From NCBI GenBank assembly GCA_002327785.1, contig DCUI01000259.1, positions 1 through 24,126 of the forward strand: a stretch of 24,126 nt of DNA. Direction: 5' to 3'. The notes under the pieces were generated by a model, which ran no database searches, had not been told where the DNA came from, and saw nothing but the letters and a program-made list of their open reading frames with translations. Both the position numbers and the translations under genes were made by a program. Positions 6,834-13,354 of this stretch are shown piece after piece. Numbering within the stretch: position 1 is the first letter of the stretch; every line of letters begins with the position of its first letter. Source of the stretch: Phycisphaerales bacterium UBA2218 (GTDB lineage: Bacteria > Planctomycetota > Phycisphaerae > Sedimentisphaerales > Anaerobacaceae).

Positions 6834-7469
6834 ATGAAACGCAGATCACGGAAGCGCATCTATTTCTTGGGGGCAAGGGCACAGATCCGGCCCATGCTGG
6901 AGCCTGTGTTGAGCTCCGACAACGTGATGCTCAGTTGTTTCTCGGCGCCATCGGACTGTCTTGAGAGGCTGTTGGGAACGCCCTGCGACATTCTGATTGT
7001 CGACTTGGAGGGCTGTGAGACGGAAGGAATGGAACTGCTCCTCGAGGTCCGGCGAAGAGCCCCATGGATTTCGACCATGGCCCTCGTCGAGAACGGGGCC
7101 GTGCCGACGGCCGTGAAGGCCATTACGGCGGGGGCTTGTGAATGTCTGGAGAAACCGCTGCAGATGGACCCACTGTGCGAGGCGGTCAAAAGGTTGCTGA
7201 CCCGCATGGCCTCCCTGCCCCGGTCGCACAGGGCACTCACTCCGATGGAAGTGCGCATCATGCGGTTGATCCTCGCGGGAAAGACCAGCCAGGACATCGC
7301 CGCACACGTGGGCCGCTCGAAACGGACGATCGACGTTCGCCGCAAGAACATCATGCGCAAAGTCCGGGCTTCCACCCTCGCGGAGCTCGTCAAACGAGCC
7401 CTCGCCATGGACCTGACGGAAGAGCCGTCATGTGAAGAGGTCCTCGAAGCGGACACCCAAGAAGACTGA
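6834..7469 (+). CDS. LuxR/FixJ-type response regulator with degenerate receiver, 211 aa
   Basis: Residues 8-120 fold like a receiver domain: the phospho-acceptor position is D57 (I-L-I-V-D-L-E-G), and the conserved Lys is K107 (E-K-P-L). The acidic pair that normally binds magnesium is replaced by G-A-R in F-L-G-A-R-A, and the conserved Thr/Ser position appears to be Val. Residues about 135-190 are a LuxR-type HTH (L-T-P-M-E-V-R-I-M-R-L, then the recognition helix region S-K-R-T-I-D-V-R-R-K-N-I-M-R-K). It is therefore probably a DNA-binding activator whose receiver may not be switched by ordinary phosphorylation. No partner kinase lies nearby. There is no good ribosome binding site before the ATG, so translation may depend on the barrel gene 9 bases upstream. 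It converges on the ParB-like gene, with 46 bases between stops. Confidence 0.75.
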   Translation: MKRRSRKRIYFLGARAQIRPMLEPVLSSDNVMLSCFSAPSDCLERLLGTPCDILIVDLEGCETEGMELLLEVRRRAPWISTMALVENGAVPTAVKAITAGACECLEKPLQMDPLCEAVKRLLTRMASLPRSHRALTPMEVRIMRLILAGKTSQDIAAHVGRSKRTIDVRRKNIMRKVRASTLAELVKRALAMDLTEEPSCEEVLEADTQED

Positions 7470-7515
7470 AAAAAGGCTCTTTATGGAGTTGTCAAGGAAC
7501 GTGGGCCGAACTTCC

Positions 7516-8166
7516 CTACTTCCGGTGTAGAGATTTCTCCCCGCGATCACCGTCTGTGGCGAGGAACTCGGCGGCCATGAGGGTCAGCGCCGCCGCCCGC
7601 CCGGCGGCGCGCGTCCGGCCTTCGCACGACGGGGACGCCGCCGAAATCGCTTCTTCGATCTTCCGGTGCTGTTCCTCATCGACGAAGAAGACGATCGGCG
7701 TTGCGAAGGCGCCTGCCTTCTCGCGCACCGCTTGCGCGACCGGCCCGGCGTGCGTGAGGCGTTCGATCTGCCCGAGGGTCTGGGGCAGCCGTCGGGCCAG
7801 CTTGCGGGCCGGAATCCGTGTGCGGAGCCGTCGCAGCAGGGCCAGCTTCTTCTCCAGGGCATCCCGACCGTTGAGACGATTGAGCGTGGCCAGAAAGATG
7901 TCGGTCTGTTCGTCATCGACCTTCCAGACGATGACCTGGGCGCTCGCGCGTCCCAGCTTGCGGAGCGCCTGGCAGCGGTGGTGTCCGTTGATGATCTGAA
8001 AGAAGCCCCGCCGGTCCGGGCAAGGCCGCACGACGAGCGGCTCGTACCGGCCCGTCCGCTCGATGTTGCGGACCAGCTTCTCGAAGTTCGCCCGGCTCAT
8101 CCGGTTGGGATTGTCCGGATGCGGCACGAGCCGGTCCAGCGGAATGTGCTGAATTCTGGTGTTCAT
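7516..8166 (-). CDS. ParB/Srx-fold protein, 216 aa, last gene of the ABC-GNAT-ParB set
   Basis: The first 95 residues are a ParB N-terminal domain: I-P-L-D-R-L-V-P-H-P-D-N-P-N at 8-21, then I-E-R-T-G-R-Y-E-P-L-V-V and the box N-G-H-H-R-C-Q-A-L at 60-68. That box replaces the G-E-R-R of chromosomal ParB, as in phage and plasmid ParB-like proteins, some of which are CTPases, nucleases or kinases. The rest is helical and Arg/Ala-rich with no clear ParB HTH, so partitioning by parS binding is not indicated. Its start codon overlaps the GNAT stop (ATGA at 8166-8163). It is probably co-translated with the acetyltransferase and may act with it or the ATPase. The biochemical role is unknown. Confidence 0.7.
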   Translation of the reverse strand: MNTRIQHIPLDRLVPHPDNPNRMSRANFEKLVRNIERTGRYEPLVVRPCPDRRGFFQIINGHHRCQALRKLGRASAQVIVWKVDDEQTDIFLATLNRLNGRDALEKKLALLRRLRTRIPARKLARRLPQTLGQIERLTHAGPVAQAVREKAGAFATPIVFFVDEEQHRKIEEAISAASPSCEGRTRAAGRAAALTLMAAEFLATDGDRGEKSLHRK

Positions 8167-8978
8167 GATGGCCGAACCTCCTTGGGTCCTTTGCGTCCCT
8201 TGAGTCCTTGATGTCTCTTCGGTGCGAAAGGACCCAAGGGACCTAAGGCGCTCTCGAATCGCGGATTGAACCAGAGGTAGTAGGCCGGGCGGTGCGTCAG
8301 CCGGCCCAGGATGTAACGGGTCCGCTCGATGCCGGGCGGCATGGTCCGCCGGGTCCCATGACTCTTGAGAAACTCGGCGATGTATCGTTCGATGAAGACC
8401 TTCCGTACGTCCGTCAGATCATCGAGCCGGGCCTGCACCGCCTCGGGCGACACGAGATCCGACTCCCGGACCTGCACGACGCTGAGCGCCTCGATCAGCT
8501 TGACGTGCTCGACGGGCACTCGCGGCTCGAACGCCTTCATCCCCGCCCGTTCGAGGAACGGATTCACGAGCGGCATGACGCCCAGCGCCTCGACGATCGG
8601 GACCTCGAGCCACGGCATGGTCTCCCGGACGAGCCGGCCGGCCAGCCCGATGCCGCGCAATCGCGGCTCGACGATCACCCTCGCGATGCAGCGAACGCTG
8701 CGGTTGAGCAGCTCCAGCTCGGTGTGCCGGTCGAAGCCGGCGAACCGACCGCCCGTCGCCACGGTCCGCAGCTCCACACGAGGATTGGGCATGGTGTAGA
8801 CGATCACCCCCGCCGGCCTGCGCCCGAGCGACCCGAGCGGCCGGCGGGATCGCAACACGTACACCGCCTTGACGGCGACCGGCCGCTCGCCGCGGTAGTG
8901 ATACGCGGCCAGTTGCTCGTAGTCGCCCATGCCCCCCGGCACGATCTCAAGCTCTTTCTCGATGGAGCATGTGTGCAT
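8163..8978 (-). CDS. GNAT-family acetyltransferase-like protein, 271 aa
   Basis: The start at 8978 is preceded by GGAGGTAACC and is 2 bases after the ATPase stop. The acetyl-CoA loop is visible at residues 101-114 (V-I-V-E-P-R-L-R-G-I-G-L-A-G: R-G-x-G-x-A), preceded by a beta strand R-C-I-A-R-V-I-V and followed by helix R-L-V-R-E-T-M-P-W-L. The layout matches the acetyltransferase half of COG2401, in which an ABC ATPase and a GNAT domain are fused; here they are two genes. Residues about 170-240 form a helical extension. The last 30 residues (G-P-L-G-P-F-A-P-K-R, then K-G-R-K-G-P-K-E) are encoded by a low-complexity GGACCCAAGG run and are probably not part of the fold. The acetyl acceptor is unknown. 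Confidence 0.65.
   Translation of the reverse strand: MHTCSIEKELEIVPGGMGDYEQLAAYHYRGERPVAVKAVYVLRSRRPLGSLGRRPAGVIVYTMPNPRVELRTVATGGRFAGFDRHTELELLNRSVRCIARVIVEPRLRGIGLAGRLVRETMPWLEVPIVEALGVMPLVNPFLERAGMKAFEPRVPVEHVKLIEALSVVQVRESDLVSPEAVQARLDDLTDVRKVFIERYIAEFLKSHGTRRTMPPGIERTRYILGRLTHRPAYYLWFNPRFESALGPLGPFAPKRHQGLKGRKGPKEVRPS
8165..8255 (-). repeat. Repeat-derived C-terminal tail of the GNAT gene
   Basis: Plus-strand bases 8172-8250 are a run of CCTTGGGTCCTTT, GCGTCCCTTGAGTCCTT and the reverse-sense AAAGGACCCAAGGGACCTAAG. The two halves are partly complementary, so the tail could fold into a hairpin in the mRNA just before the ParB-like start. It encodes the last 25-30 residues of the GNAT protein in frame. 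It is the third case in this window of repeat text absorbed into a phage-type reading frame. Confidence 0.5.
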
Positions 8979-8980
8979 GG

Positions 8981-9625
8981 TTACCTCCGCTCCTTGTAGA
9001 TGATCTCGGCGTCGCCCGTGAAGCCTTTGTCGATCACCACATCCGGGGCCAGATCGATCAGGATGTCGTCGCGGGCCGACGCCAGGACGAGCGTGAGGTT
9101 CGCCCGCTTGGCGAACCGGTGGACGTTGAACGCCAGGGTCGCCGCCGTGATCCGGTCCAACTCGCTGCAGAACTCATCGGCGAATACAAACGGCCTGCCC
9201 GACACGAGGGCCCGGGCCAGACGGAAGCGATACTTCTGCCCGTCGCTCAGTCGCGAGGGCCGATTCAGAATGGAAAAGACGTCGCCGAGCCCGACCATGC
9301 TGAGCGTCCGCAGGCTCGCCACGATGTCGTCGTCGAAGCAATCGATCACGGTCCTGTCGTCCGGCAGCTCGACGCTCGATAGAGGGATCGCCTCCGAGGC
9401 GGGCACGCATTGCTGGAGCTCCCGCAACAGGACGCTCTTGCCGGCGCCGGAGGGGCCGGTGATGTACACGATGTCCCCCGGCCGGATGTCCACGGCGCAC
9501 CGGTGGTTCGGGGCCCGGTCCGTGAGCCGGTCGATCGTGAGCCCGAACATCCGGCACACCTGAACCGCCCGCTCGCTCAGCGGCCCCTGCCAGGCGAATT
9601 GTCTGGAAACCGTATAGGTCGTCAT
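8981..9625 (-). CDS. ABC-type ATPase of the COG2401 type, 214 aa
   Basis: The start at 9625 has a strong GGAGG 9 bases upstream. Walker A is G-P-S-G-A-G-K-S (57-64), the signature is L-S-D-G-Q (126-130) followed by a helix K-Y-R-F-R-L-A-R-A-L, Walker B with the catalytic Glu is F-V-F-A-D-E (147-151), and the D-loop is S-E-L-D (154-157). The switch His is missing: the expected position reads L-A-S-A-R-D-D (181-187). There are no membrane segments and no permease gene nearby, so it is a soluble ABC ATPase, not a transporter. Its direct coupling to a GNAT gene matches COG2401, ABC ATPase fused to an acetyltransferase, whose function I do not know. The C-terminal A-P-D-V-V-I-D-K-G fits that family. 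Confidence 0.75.
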   Translation of the reverse strand: MTTYTVSRQFAWQGPLSERAVQVCRMFGLTIDRLTDRAPNHRCAVDIRPGDIVYITGPSGAGKSVLLRELQQCVPASEAIPLSSVELPDDRTVIDCFDDDIVASLRTLSMVGLGDVFSILNRPSRLSDGQKYRFRLARALVSGRPFVFADEFCSELDRITAATLAFNVHRFAKRANLTLVLASARDDILIDLAPDVVIDKGFTGDAEIIYKERR

Positions 9626-9639
9626 ACGAGGTCCCTCCT

Positions 9640-9712
9640 TTTCTGTGGCGGGCTGCGCGCGCCCAACGTGTTTTGCGCTCCGTGTCTTGTGCGTTTCTGT
9701 GGTGCGTCTCAT
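9640..9712 (-). repeat. Text-like repeat spacer between regulator and ABC gene
   Basis: Read on the minus strand: CACCACAGAAACGCACAAGA, then CACGGAGCGCAAAACACG and a GC-rich GCGCGCGC patch. It is a drifting CACAGA/CACGGA run like those at 4265-4378 and 19458-19475. An in-frame ATG at 9712 overlaps the regulator stop, but the encoded extension is repeat-derived. The strong ribosome binding site at 9631-9638 marks the true ABC start at 9625. Confidence 0.5.
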
Positions 9713-10131
9713 ACCGCCTCCCGGGATCGTGCGATCTGTCGGGCCTTCTCGACGATCACGCGGGCGCGGTAGTAACAGAGGTCGTGGTCCCTGCAAATCC
9801 GCTTGAGCGACAGGCCGCGGACGAAGTGGTCGCGGATGACCGCCATCTCCAGGTCGCTGAAGCTCCGGCGCCGCCCCAGGCACAGGGTGTACGTCGGGTC
9901 GGAGAGCCTGCGGGTGATCCTGCGAATCCGCCGGCCCACGGAGGAACGGTTCAGTCCGGTCAGCCGGGCGAGCTGTTGGAAACTGCACCCGGTCTCGATG
10001 TACATCATCACCAGGGTTTTGTCCTCTCCGAGGAGCAGGTCCGCCAGGGGCTTCAACTGGTCCATGGCGTCCCGCAGAACTCTGGCCTGGTACAGGTCCA
10101 GCTCCGCCGGCTGCTTGCCAAGGCGTCTCAT
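9709..10131 (-). CDS. Phage-type regulator with two HTH regions (sigma-region-4-like), 140 aa
   Basis: The start at 10131 (MRRLGKQPAELDLYQARVLR) follows GGGAGGTGAGAG; codons further up lack such a site. Residues about 36-74 look like sigma70 region 4 (L-V-M-M-Y-I-E-T-G-C-S-F-Q-Q-L-A-R-L-T-G then N-R-S-S-V-G-R-R-I-R-R-I). Residues about 93-133 form a second HTH (F-S-D-L-E-M-A-V-I-R-D-H-F-V-R-G-L-S-L-K-R-I). Two stacked HTHs also occur in small terminases and in phage late regulators, so either role is possible. It heads the minus-strand transcript leading to the ABC, GNAT and ParB-like genes and could control its own promoter through the palindrome at 10214-10231. Confidence 0.55.
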   Translation of the reverse strand: MRRLGKQPAELDLYQARVLRDAMDQLKPLADLLLGEDKTLVMMYIETGCSFQQLARLTGLNRSSVGRRIRRITRRLSDPTYTLCLGRRRSFSDLEMAVIRDHFVRGLSLKRICRDHDLCYYRARVIVEKARQIARSREAV

Positions 10132-10213
10132 TCTCTCACCTCCCATACACGTGGCGCCGCCGTCCGACAAGGCGCTGCATCACGCCCGGGCCCCACGCAG
10201 GCCCGGCCGTTCT

Positions 10214-10231
10214 GTTGTGCATACACACAAC
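10214..10231. promoter_or_regulatory. Palindromic operator candidate upstream of the regulator
   Basis: GTTGTG at 10214-10219 and CACAAC at 10226-10231 are perfect 6-base arms around a 6-base spacer. The site lies between the promoter candidate at 10241-10268 and the regulator start at 10131, where a bound protein would block transcription or early elongation. The HTH protein itself is the obvious candidate ligand. Confidence 0.35.
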
Positions 10232-10240
10232 ATTGATCTT

Positions 10241-10268
10241 AAATTAACTATGAATGTGGCACTGTCAA
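10241..10268 (-). promoter_or_regulatory. Promoter candidate for the regulator/ABC/GNAT/ParB transcript
   Basis: On the minus strand TTGACA (10268-10263) is followed after 16 bases by TAATTT (10246-10241). The -35 box is perfect and the -10 box weak. It lies in an AT-rich patch (about 10205-10340) that stands out from the GC-rich surroundings. The remaining bases to 10530 contain no gene I can support. Confidence 0.4.
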
Positions 10269-10530
10269 CACTTTTTGTTCACTGACTACTAAAGTTTTTG
10301 GATTATTCACTGCAACGTATTGTTCCTGAAGGACTTACGGCGGCTAAAAAAAACGAGGCGGAGCCGGAAAAAGTGCGGGAACGCGTCGGCGGCCTTTTTG
10401 TGTCTTGCCTTTCTTCCCGCCGGTCGTGCCGTGAGTCCTGAGGCACGTCGCGCCCGGCCGAGGGCCCGTCGCGGAGTTCCGGAATGCCGCCGGCCGTCCC
10501 ATCGCCACGGAAAACCGCCGCAAAAAGGCA

Positions 10531-10559
10531 TTGACAAGCTGCAGAATCGGCGGTAGCGT
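10531..10559 (+). promoter_or_regulatory. Promoter candidate for the DNRLRE/PEP-CTERM gene
   Basis: TTGACA at 10531-10536 and TAGCGT at 10554-10559 have 17-base spacing. The leader to the start at 10690 is about 125 bases. Confidence 0.4.
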
Positions 10560-10689
10560 ACCGACTCAGAACAGTTGGACCGTGGGTGCACGGACGATTC
10601 TTTGGAAAAGACAGATGATGTCGCGAGAATGGCGCCGTTGTGGCCCGCTCGCGGATTCAAAGACCGGAGAGGGCATGGAGGACGACAGC

Positions 10690-11409
10690 ATGGAAAAGAG
10701 CTGGAGACGGGTTTCAACAGTGTTCCTGGCGGCAGCCCTGGCGCTGCCGGTTGCGGCGCAAGCCGGCGCCGTCAGGATTCAGCCGGGTCCGGAGGACGTC
10801 AAGGATACGTGGATCTATCACGCCGAGGATTCTCCCCACGGCGTCTATGGCGAACTGCGCACGAACAACATGAATGCGTACGACCAGCGAATCCTGATCG
10901 AGTTCACGGATCTGTCGGCCCTGGCCGGCGCGACGACGATTACCTCGGCCACATTGGGGTTGTACCAGTATGACGGCGACCTCAGGTCGTCTCTGACGCT
11001 GGAAGTACACAGGATTCTCACCGCATGGGACGAGGCCGTCACCTATTCCACGGCTCCCACGTTTGATTCGGCCGTCGTGTCGTCGACGCTTGCCGGCGCA
11101 TCGTACCCCCAATGGGTCGAGTGGGACGTCACCAGCCTGGTCCGGCAGTGGGTCGATGGCTCGGCACCGAACTACGGCTTGGCTATTTATGGCACGGGCG
11201 AGGGGTATTATCAGCGGTACGTTTCGAGCGACAACATGGAGGCAACGTTGCCTGGAGGGGCGCTGCCGCCGCAAGACGTGCTGCTGAGGCCCTATCTCGA
11301 CGTGGTGTACGAGAGTCAAGGTGCGACAATCCCCGCCCCCGGCGCCATCGTGCTGGGCGGGATCGGCGCGGGTCTGGTCGGCTGGCTGAGGAGACGCCGG
11401 GGCCTGTAA
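10690..11409 (+). CDS. Secreted DNRLRE-domain protein with PEP-CTERM tail, 239 aa
   Basis: The start at 10690 (MEKSWRRVSTVFLAAALALP) has GGAGG 8 bases upstream; an in-frame ATG at 10675 is the alternative. The signal peptide is cut near A-A-Q-A-G-A. Residues about 30-205 form a beta-sandwich of the DNRLRE type: V-K-D-T-W-I-Y early, I-L-I-E-F-T-D-L-S in the middle, then V-E-W-D-V-T-S-L-V-R-Q-W-V-D-G, N-Y-G-L-A-I-Y-G and a final R-P-Y-L-D-V-V-Y. Such domains occur on extracellular and cell-surface proteins, often next to carbohydrate-binding modules. The C-terminus (214-239) is I-P-A-P-G-A, a Gly-rich helix and R-R-R-R. It should be exported and processed by an exosortase encoded elsewhere. It converges with another PEP-CTERM gene that has an almost identical tail. 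Confidence 0.8.
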   Translation: MEKSWRRVSTVFLAAALALPVAAQAGAVRIQPGPEDVKDTWIYHAEDSPHGVYGELRTNNMNAYDQRILIEFTDLSALAGATTITSATLGLYQYDGDLRSSLTLEVHRILTAWDEAVTYSTAPTFDSAVVSSTLAGASYPQWVEWDVTSLVRQWVDGSAPNYGLAIYGTGEGYYQRYVSSDNMEATLPGGALPPQDVLLRPYLDVVYESQGATIPAPGAIVLGGIGAGLVGWLRRRRGL

Positions 11410-11574
11410 CCGGCGGCGCCTATTCTGCAGCCAACATCACGGGACTACGAACGGATATCCGTCGCAGCCCCGCTTTTCCCGTGATTCTCCGGGCGTCCGT
11501 CGGCAGGCAGCGCGATTGCGACAGTGCGGTAAGAAGACTGCGGTTTTCCCGGATTGGCGAAGACCGGCGCAGGG

Positions 11575-11608
11575 AAAAGGGGCTGCGGGTTGGAGTCCCA
11601 CAGCCCCT
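11575..11608 (-). terminator. Intrinsic terminator of the minus-strand PEP-CTERM gene
   Basis: AGGGGCTG at 11578-11585 pairs with CAGCCCCT at 11601-11608, and GGG (11587-11589) pairs with CCC (11597-11599) around a short loop. On the minus strand the stem is followed by TTTT. It lies 29 bases past the stop at 11637. The rest of 11410-11574 shows no gene. Confidence 0.7.
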
Positions 11609-11636
11609 GGAGTTGCTGCCGTTGTTGGCGACGGGA

Positions 11637-12227
11637 TTACAGCGATTTGCGTCGGCGGAGCCAACCGACCAGGCCGGTGCCGAGCGTGCCCAACAGGATC
11701 GCCCCGGGGGCAGGGATCACGCTGCCGGAAAACTCCAGGTCATCGTATGCAACTCCAGCCGCGTTTCCGATGAACCGAGCCTCGAACCGCCAGATGCCGG
11801 CAGCACTGATCGAAAGCTGCGTGTACGGATTGCCATCCCATACAGAACTCTGGACGAGTCCGAGGCTGTTGCCGCCGGCCACAGCATCGAAGGCCTCCAG
11901 CTCCCACTGGTCGTCGTCAGTCCCCGCATCTCCGGCCCACAAAGCAATGTAGCTCTGAGGGTCGTCGAAGACACCGATCATAGGATAAGTGCCTGTGCCA
12001 CCTACGACAACCACATTGACAGGGGAATGGTAGAAAGCGTCGCTTCGGTCTGCAAAGACCTGCACGGACCCCAGTTGGGGATCATACAACGTCACCCCGC
12101 CGAGATTCACGCCGTGGATATTCTGCAAATTCGTGAACGCCTCAAAGTCAATGATTGTCGCCTGGGCCGCGCCGCCGAGGACCGCCAGCAAGAACACCGC
12201 CAAACCCACCGTACTCACTCTCTTCAT
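11637..12227 (-). CDS. Secreted PEP-CTERM protein, 196 aa
   Basis: The start at 12227 (MKRVSTVGLAVFLLAVLGGA) follows AAGGAG with 7-base spacing; a TTG at 12233 is less likely. The signal peptide is cut after A-Q-A. The mature domain begins T-I-I-D-F-E-A-F and has the motifs L-G-G-V-T-L-Y, Q-S-Y-I-A-L-W-A-G-D-A-G, Q-W-E-L-E-A-F-D-A and A-Y-D-D-L-E-F, a beta-sandwich seen in many PEP-CTERM proteins. The sorting tail (170-196) is V-I-P-A-P-G-A-I, G-T-G-L-V-G-W and R-R-R-K. Its function beyond envelope or matrix localisation is not known. A terminator follows and a promoter candidate lies at 12413-12442. Confidence 0.8.
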   Translation of the reverse strand: MKRVSTVGLAVFLLAVLGGAAQATIIDFEAFTNLQNIHGVNLGGVTLYDPQLGSVQVFADRSDAFYHSPVNVVVVGGTGTYPMIGVFDDPQSYIALWAGDAGTDDDQWELEAFDAVAGGNSLGLVQSSVWDGNPYTQLSISAAGIWRFEARFIGNAAGVAYDDLEFSGSVIPAPGAILLGTLGTGLVGWLRRRKSL

Positions 12228-12412
12228 CACCAATCTCCTTTTTCACAGTCAGTTATTCTGTTCAAATCCGGCGGAAACAGCTCCGTCCGGGCGTACACTC
12301 AGCGCAGATATCCCTGCCAAATCGCAACGGAATCAGATTGGGGCCGTCAGATCATTGCCTAGGCCCCGTGTCGGGCAACACGCCCCCATCCCTGAAATCA
12401 ACTATAAAGTCA

Positions 12413-12442
12413 TATTGTAGCAGAAATGGCGAAACTCGTCAA
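12413..12442 (-). promoter_or_regulatory. Promoter candidate for the minus-strand PEP-CTERM gene
   Basis: On the minus strand TTGACG (12442-12437) and TACAAT (12418-12413) have 18-base spacing. The leader to the start at 12227 is about 180 bases, close to that of the PEP-CTERM gene at 4899. Bases 12443-12609 carry no supported gene. Confidence 0.5.
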
Positions 12443-12609
12443 GAGCAAAGTGGCGGCGCATCAGCCGGTCGGGCCGATAAAGGGCTCGCTGGGTACAGAC
12501 GCACCGCGTCGTGTTGATTCTTCTTGATTTTTTCGTCTGGATCGTGCGTCTTATGGACGGACAGACAATTACCCGGCCGCGGTCGTGTCGAAGATGAAAG
12601 GAGAACGCC

Positions 12610-12816
12610 ATGAACCCGTCGTGTCCCAAGTGCGGTGGAGCGATGGACGACGGAAGGATCCCCATCCCTCTGAAGTACTTGTTTGGCTACAAATCCTCGG
12701 ATCAAAAGCACCTCACGATGGAGTCCAACGTTGACAAAGCCAGAGCCTGTGTGGACTGTGGCTACCTGGAACTGTATGTGAATCCCGACGAGATCAGGAA
12801 AAAACGCAAGGACTGA
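12610..12816 (+). CDS. Small zinc-ribbon protein, 68 aa
   Basis: ATG at 12610 follows AAAGGAGAACGCC. The protein has two Cys pairs, C-P-K-C-G-G at residues 5-10 and C-V-D-C-G-Y near 48-53, a single zinc ribbon with a 40-residue loop (I-P-I-P-L-K-Y-L-F-G-Y-K). The tail is basic (R-K-K-R-K-D). It resembles small nucleic-acid-binding zinc-ribbon proteins (DUF6487-like), which I cannot confirm. A broken gene begins 6 bases downstream. Confidence 0.65.
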   Translation: MNPSCPKCGGAMDDGRIPIPLKYLFGYKSSDQKHLTMESNVDKARACVDCGYLELYVNPDEIRKKRKD

Positions 12817-12821
12817 CGCAA

Positions 12822-12902
12822 ATGGACAAGATCGATCCCAGGCACGAGCAGACGCGCAGAGTCCTGCGAAGGGTTGGGGGCTCGCTGATGGTTGTCGGCG
12901 GC
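12822..12902 (+). pseudogene. 5' remnant of a small membrane-protein gene
   Basis: The frame starts at 12822 with MDKIDPRHEQTRRVLRRVGG and then S-L-M-V-V-G-G, a charged N-terminus followed by the first turns of a membrane helix. At about 12900 the hydrophobic helix stops abruptly and the frame continues into sequence that reads better on the opposite strand. The long frame to 13250 should not be taken as a protein. The start is tightly spaced to the zinc-ribbon gene, as in an operon. I infer the 3' part was lost in a rearrangement. Confidence 0.45.
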
Positions 12903-13130
12903 GAGCTGGAGGATCAGGCCATAGGACATGTCGGCCGGGTCTTTCGCGTTTCTGTTGTAGCGGACGTTGGCTCGGTAGCCGGCCAGGTCGATGGTTGTGC
13001 CTTCTTCCTGTCGGTCCTGCTGCAGGACGCCTGCCATTCGGTCGCTGCCGTGACACTCGATGGTAAGGGGCATGAGCGGATGCAAAAGCCCGTAGCCGGC
13101 AACCAGGGGAGGGTCGGAGCAGCGGGGCAT
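12903..13130 (-). pseudogene. 5' part of a truncated minus-strand gene, possibly phage-derived
   Basis: From ATG at 13130 (or 13073) the minus strand reads a plausible protein: L-V-A-G-Y-G-L-L-H-P-L-M-P-L-T-I-E-C-H-G-S-D, then D-L-A-G-Y-R-A-N-V-R-Y-N-R-N and Y-G-L-I-L-Q-L-A-A-D. After about 12903 the frame becomes the antisense of the plus-strand genes and runs to a chance stop at 12762. Composition and helix/strand alternation are better than on the plus strand. No ribosome binding site is evident and no family is recognised. It lies 24 bases after the small Cys gene and probably belonged to the same transcript. Confidence 0.35.
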
Positions 13131-13153
13131 GCATCGCACGCGTTCTTTGTCTA

Positions 13154-13354
13154 TTACAGCTCGGTTGGATGGCAGAGATTCGTGGCGTCGCGCGCCCTGC
13201 GGCCGCAGTGGCCGCATTCGAATGCCGGACTCTCCGTGAGGGCGCGGTAGGCTTGCTCATCCGCCAGATGGAATCCTTGGGAAATGATGTAGCACAGGTG
13301 TTCGCTATGTTCGTCGTCCTGGTATGATTTCGATGGCGTCGTCCTGTCGTCCAT
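13154..13354 (-). CDS. Small Cys-motif protein, 66 aa
   Basis: ATG at 13354 is preceded by GAAAGG with rather long spacing. The protein is polar, with helix E-H-L-C-Y-I-I-S-Q-G-F-H-L-A-D-E and a C-terminal metal-site candidate E-C-G-H-C-G-R-R-A-R-D-A-T-N-L-C. Three cysteines plus a histidine could hold one zinc. The composition is typical of small phage or mobile-element proteins in this kind of genome, but I recognise no named family. The broken gene follows on the same strand. Confidence 0.5.
   Translation of the reverse strand: MDDRTTPSKSYQDDEHSEHLCYIISQGFHLADEQAYRALTESPAFECGHCGRRARDATNLCHPTEL

Noticed and set aside
7516..8166. Chromosome or plasmid partition system (ParAB)
   Set aside because: No ParA ATPase or parS-like site is adjacent, and the ParB-fold protein lacks a recognisable HTH region. 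The neighbour is an ABC-type ATPase, not ParA.
12822..13250. Full 142-codon protein on the plus strand
   Set aside because: Only the first 27 codons look like protein. Beyond about 12900 composition is poor and the other strand reads better.
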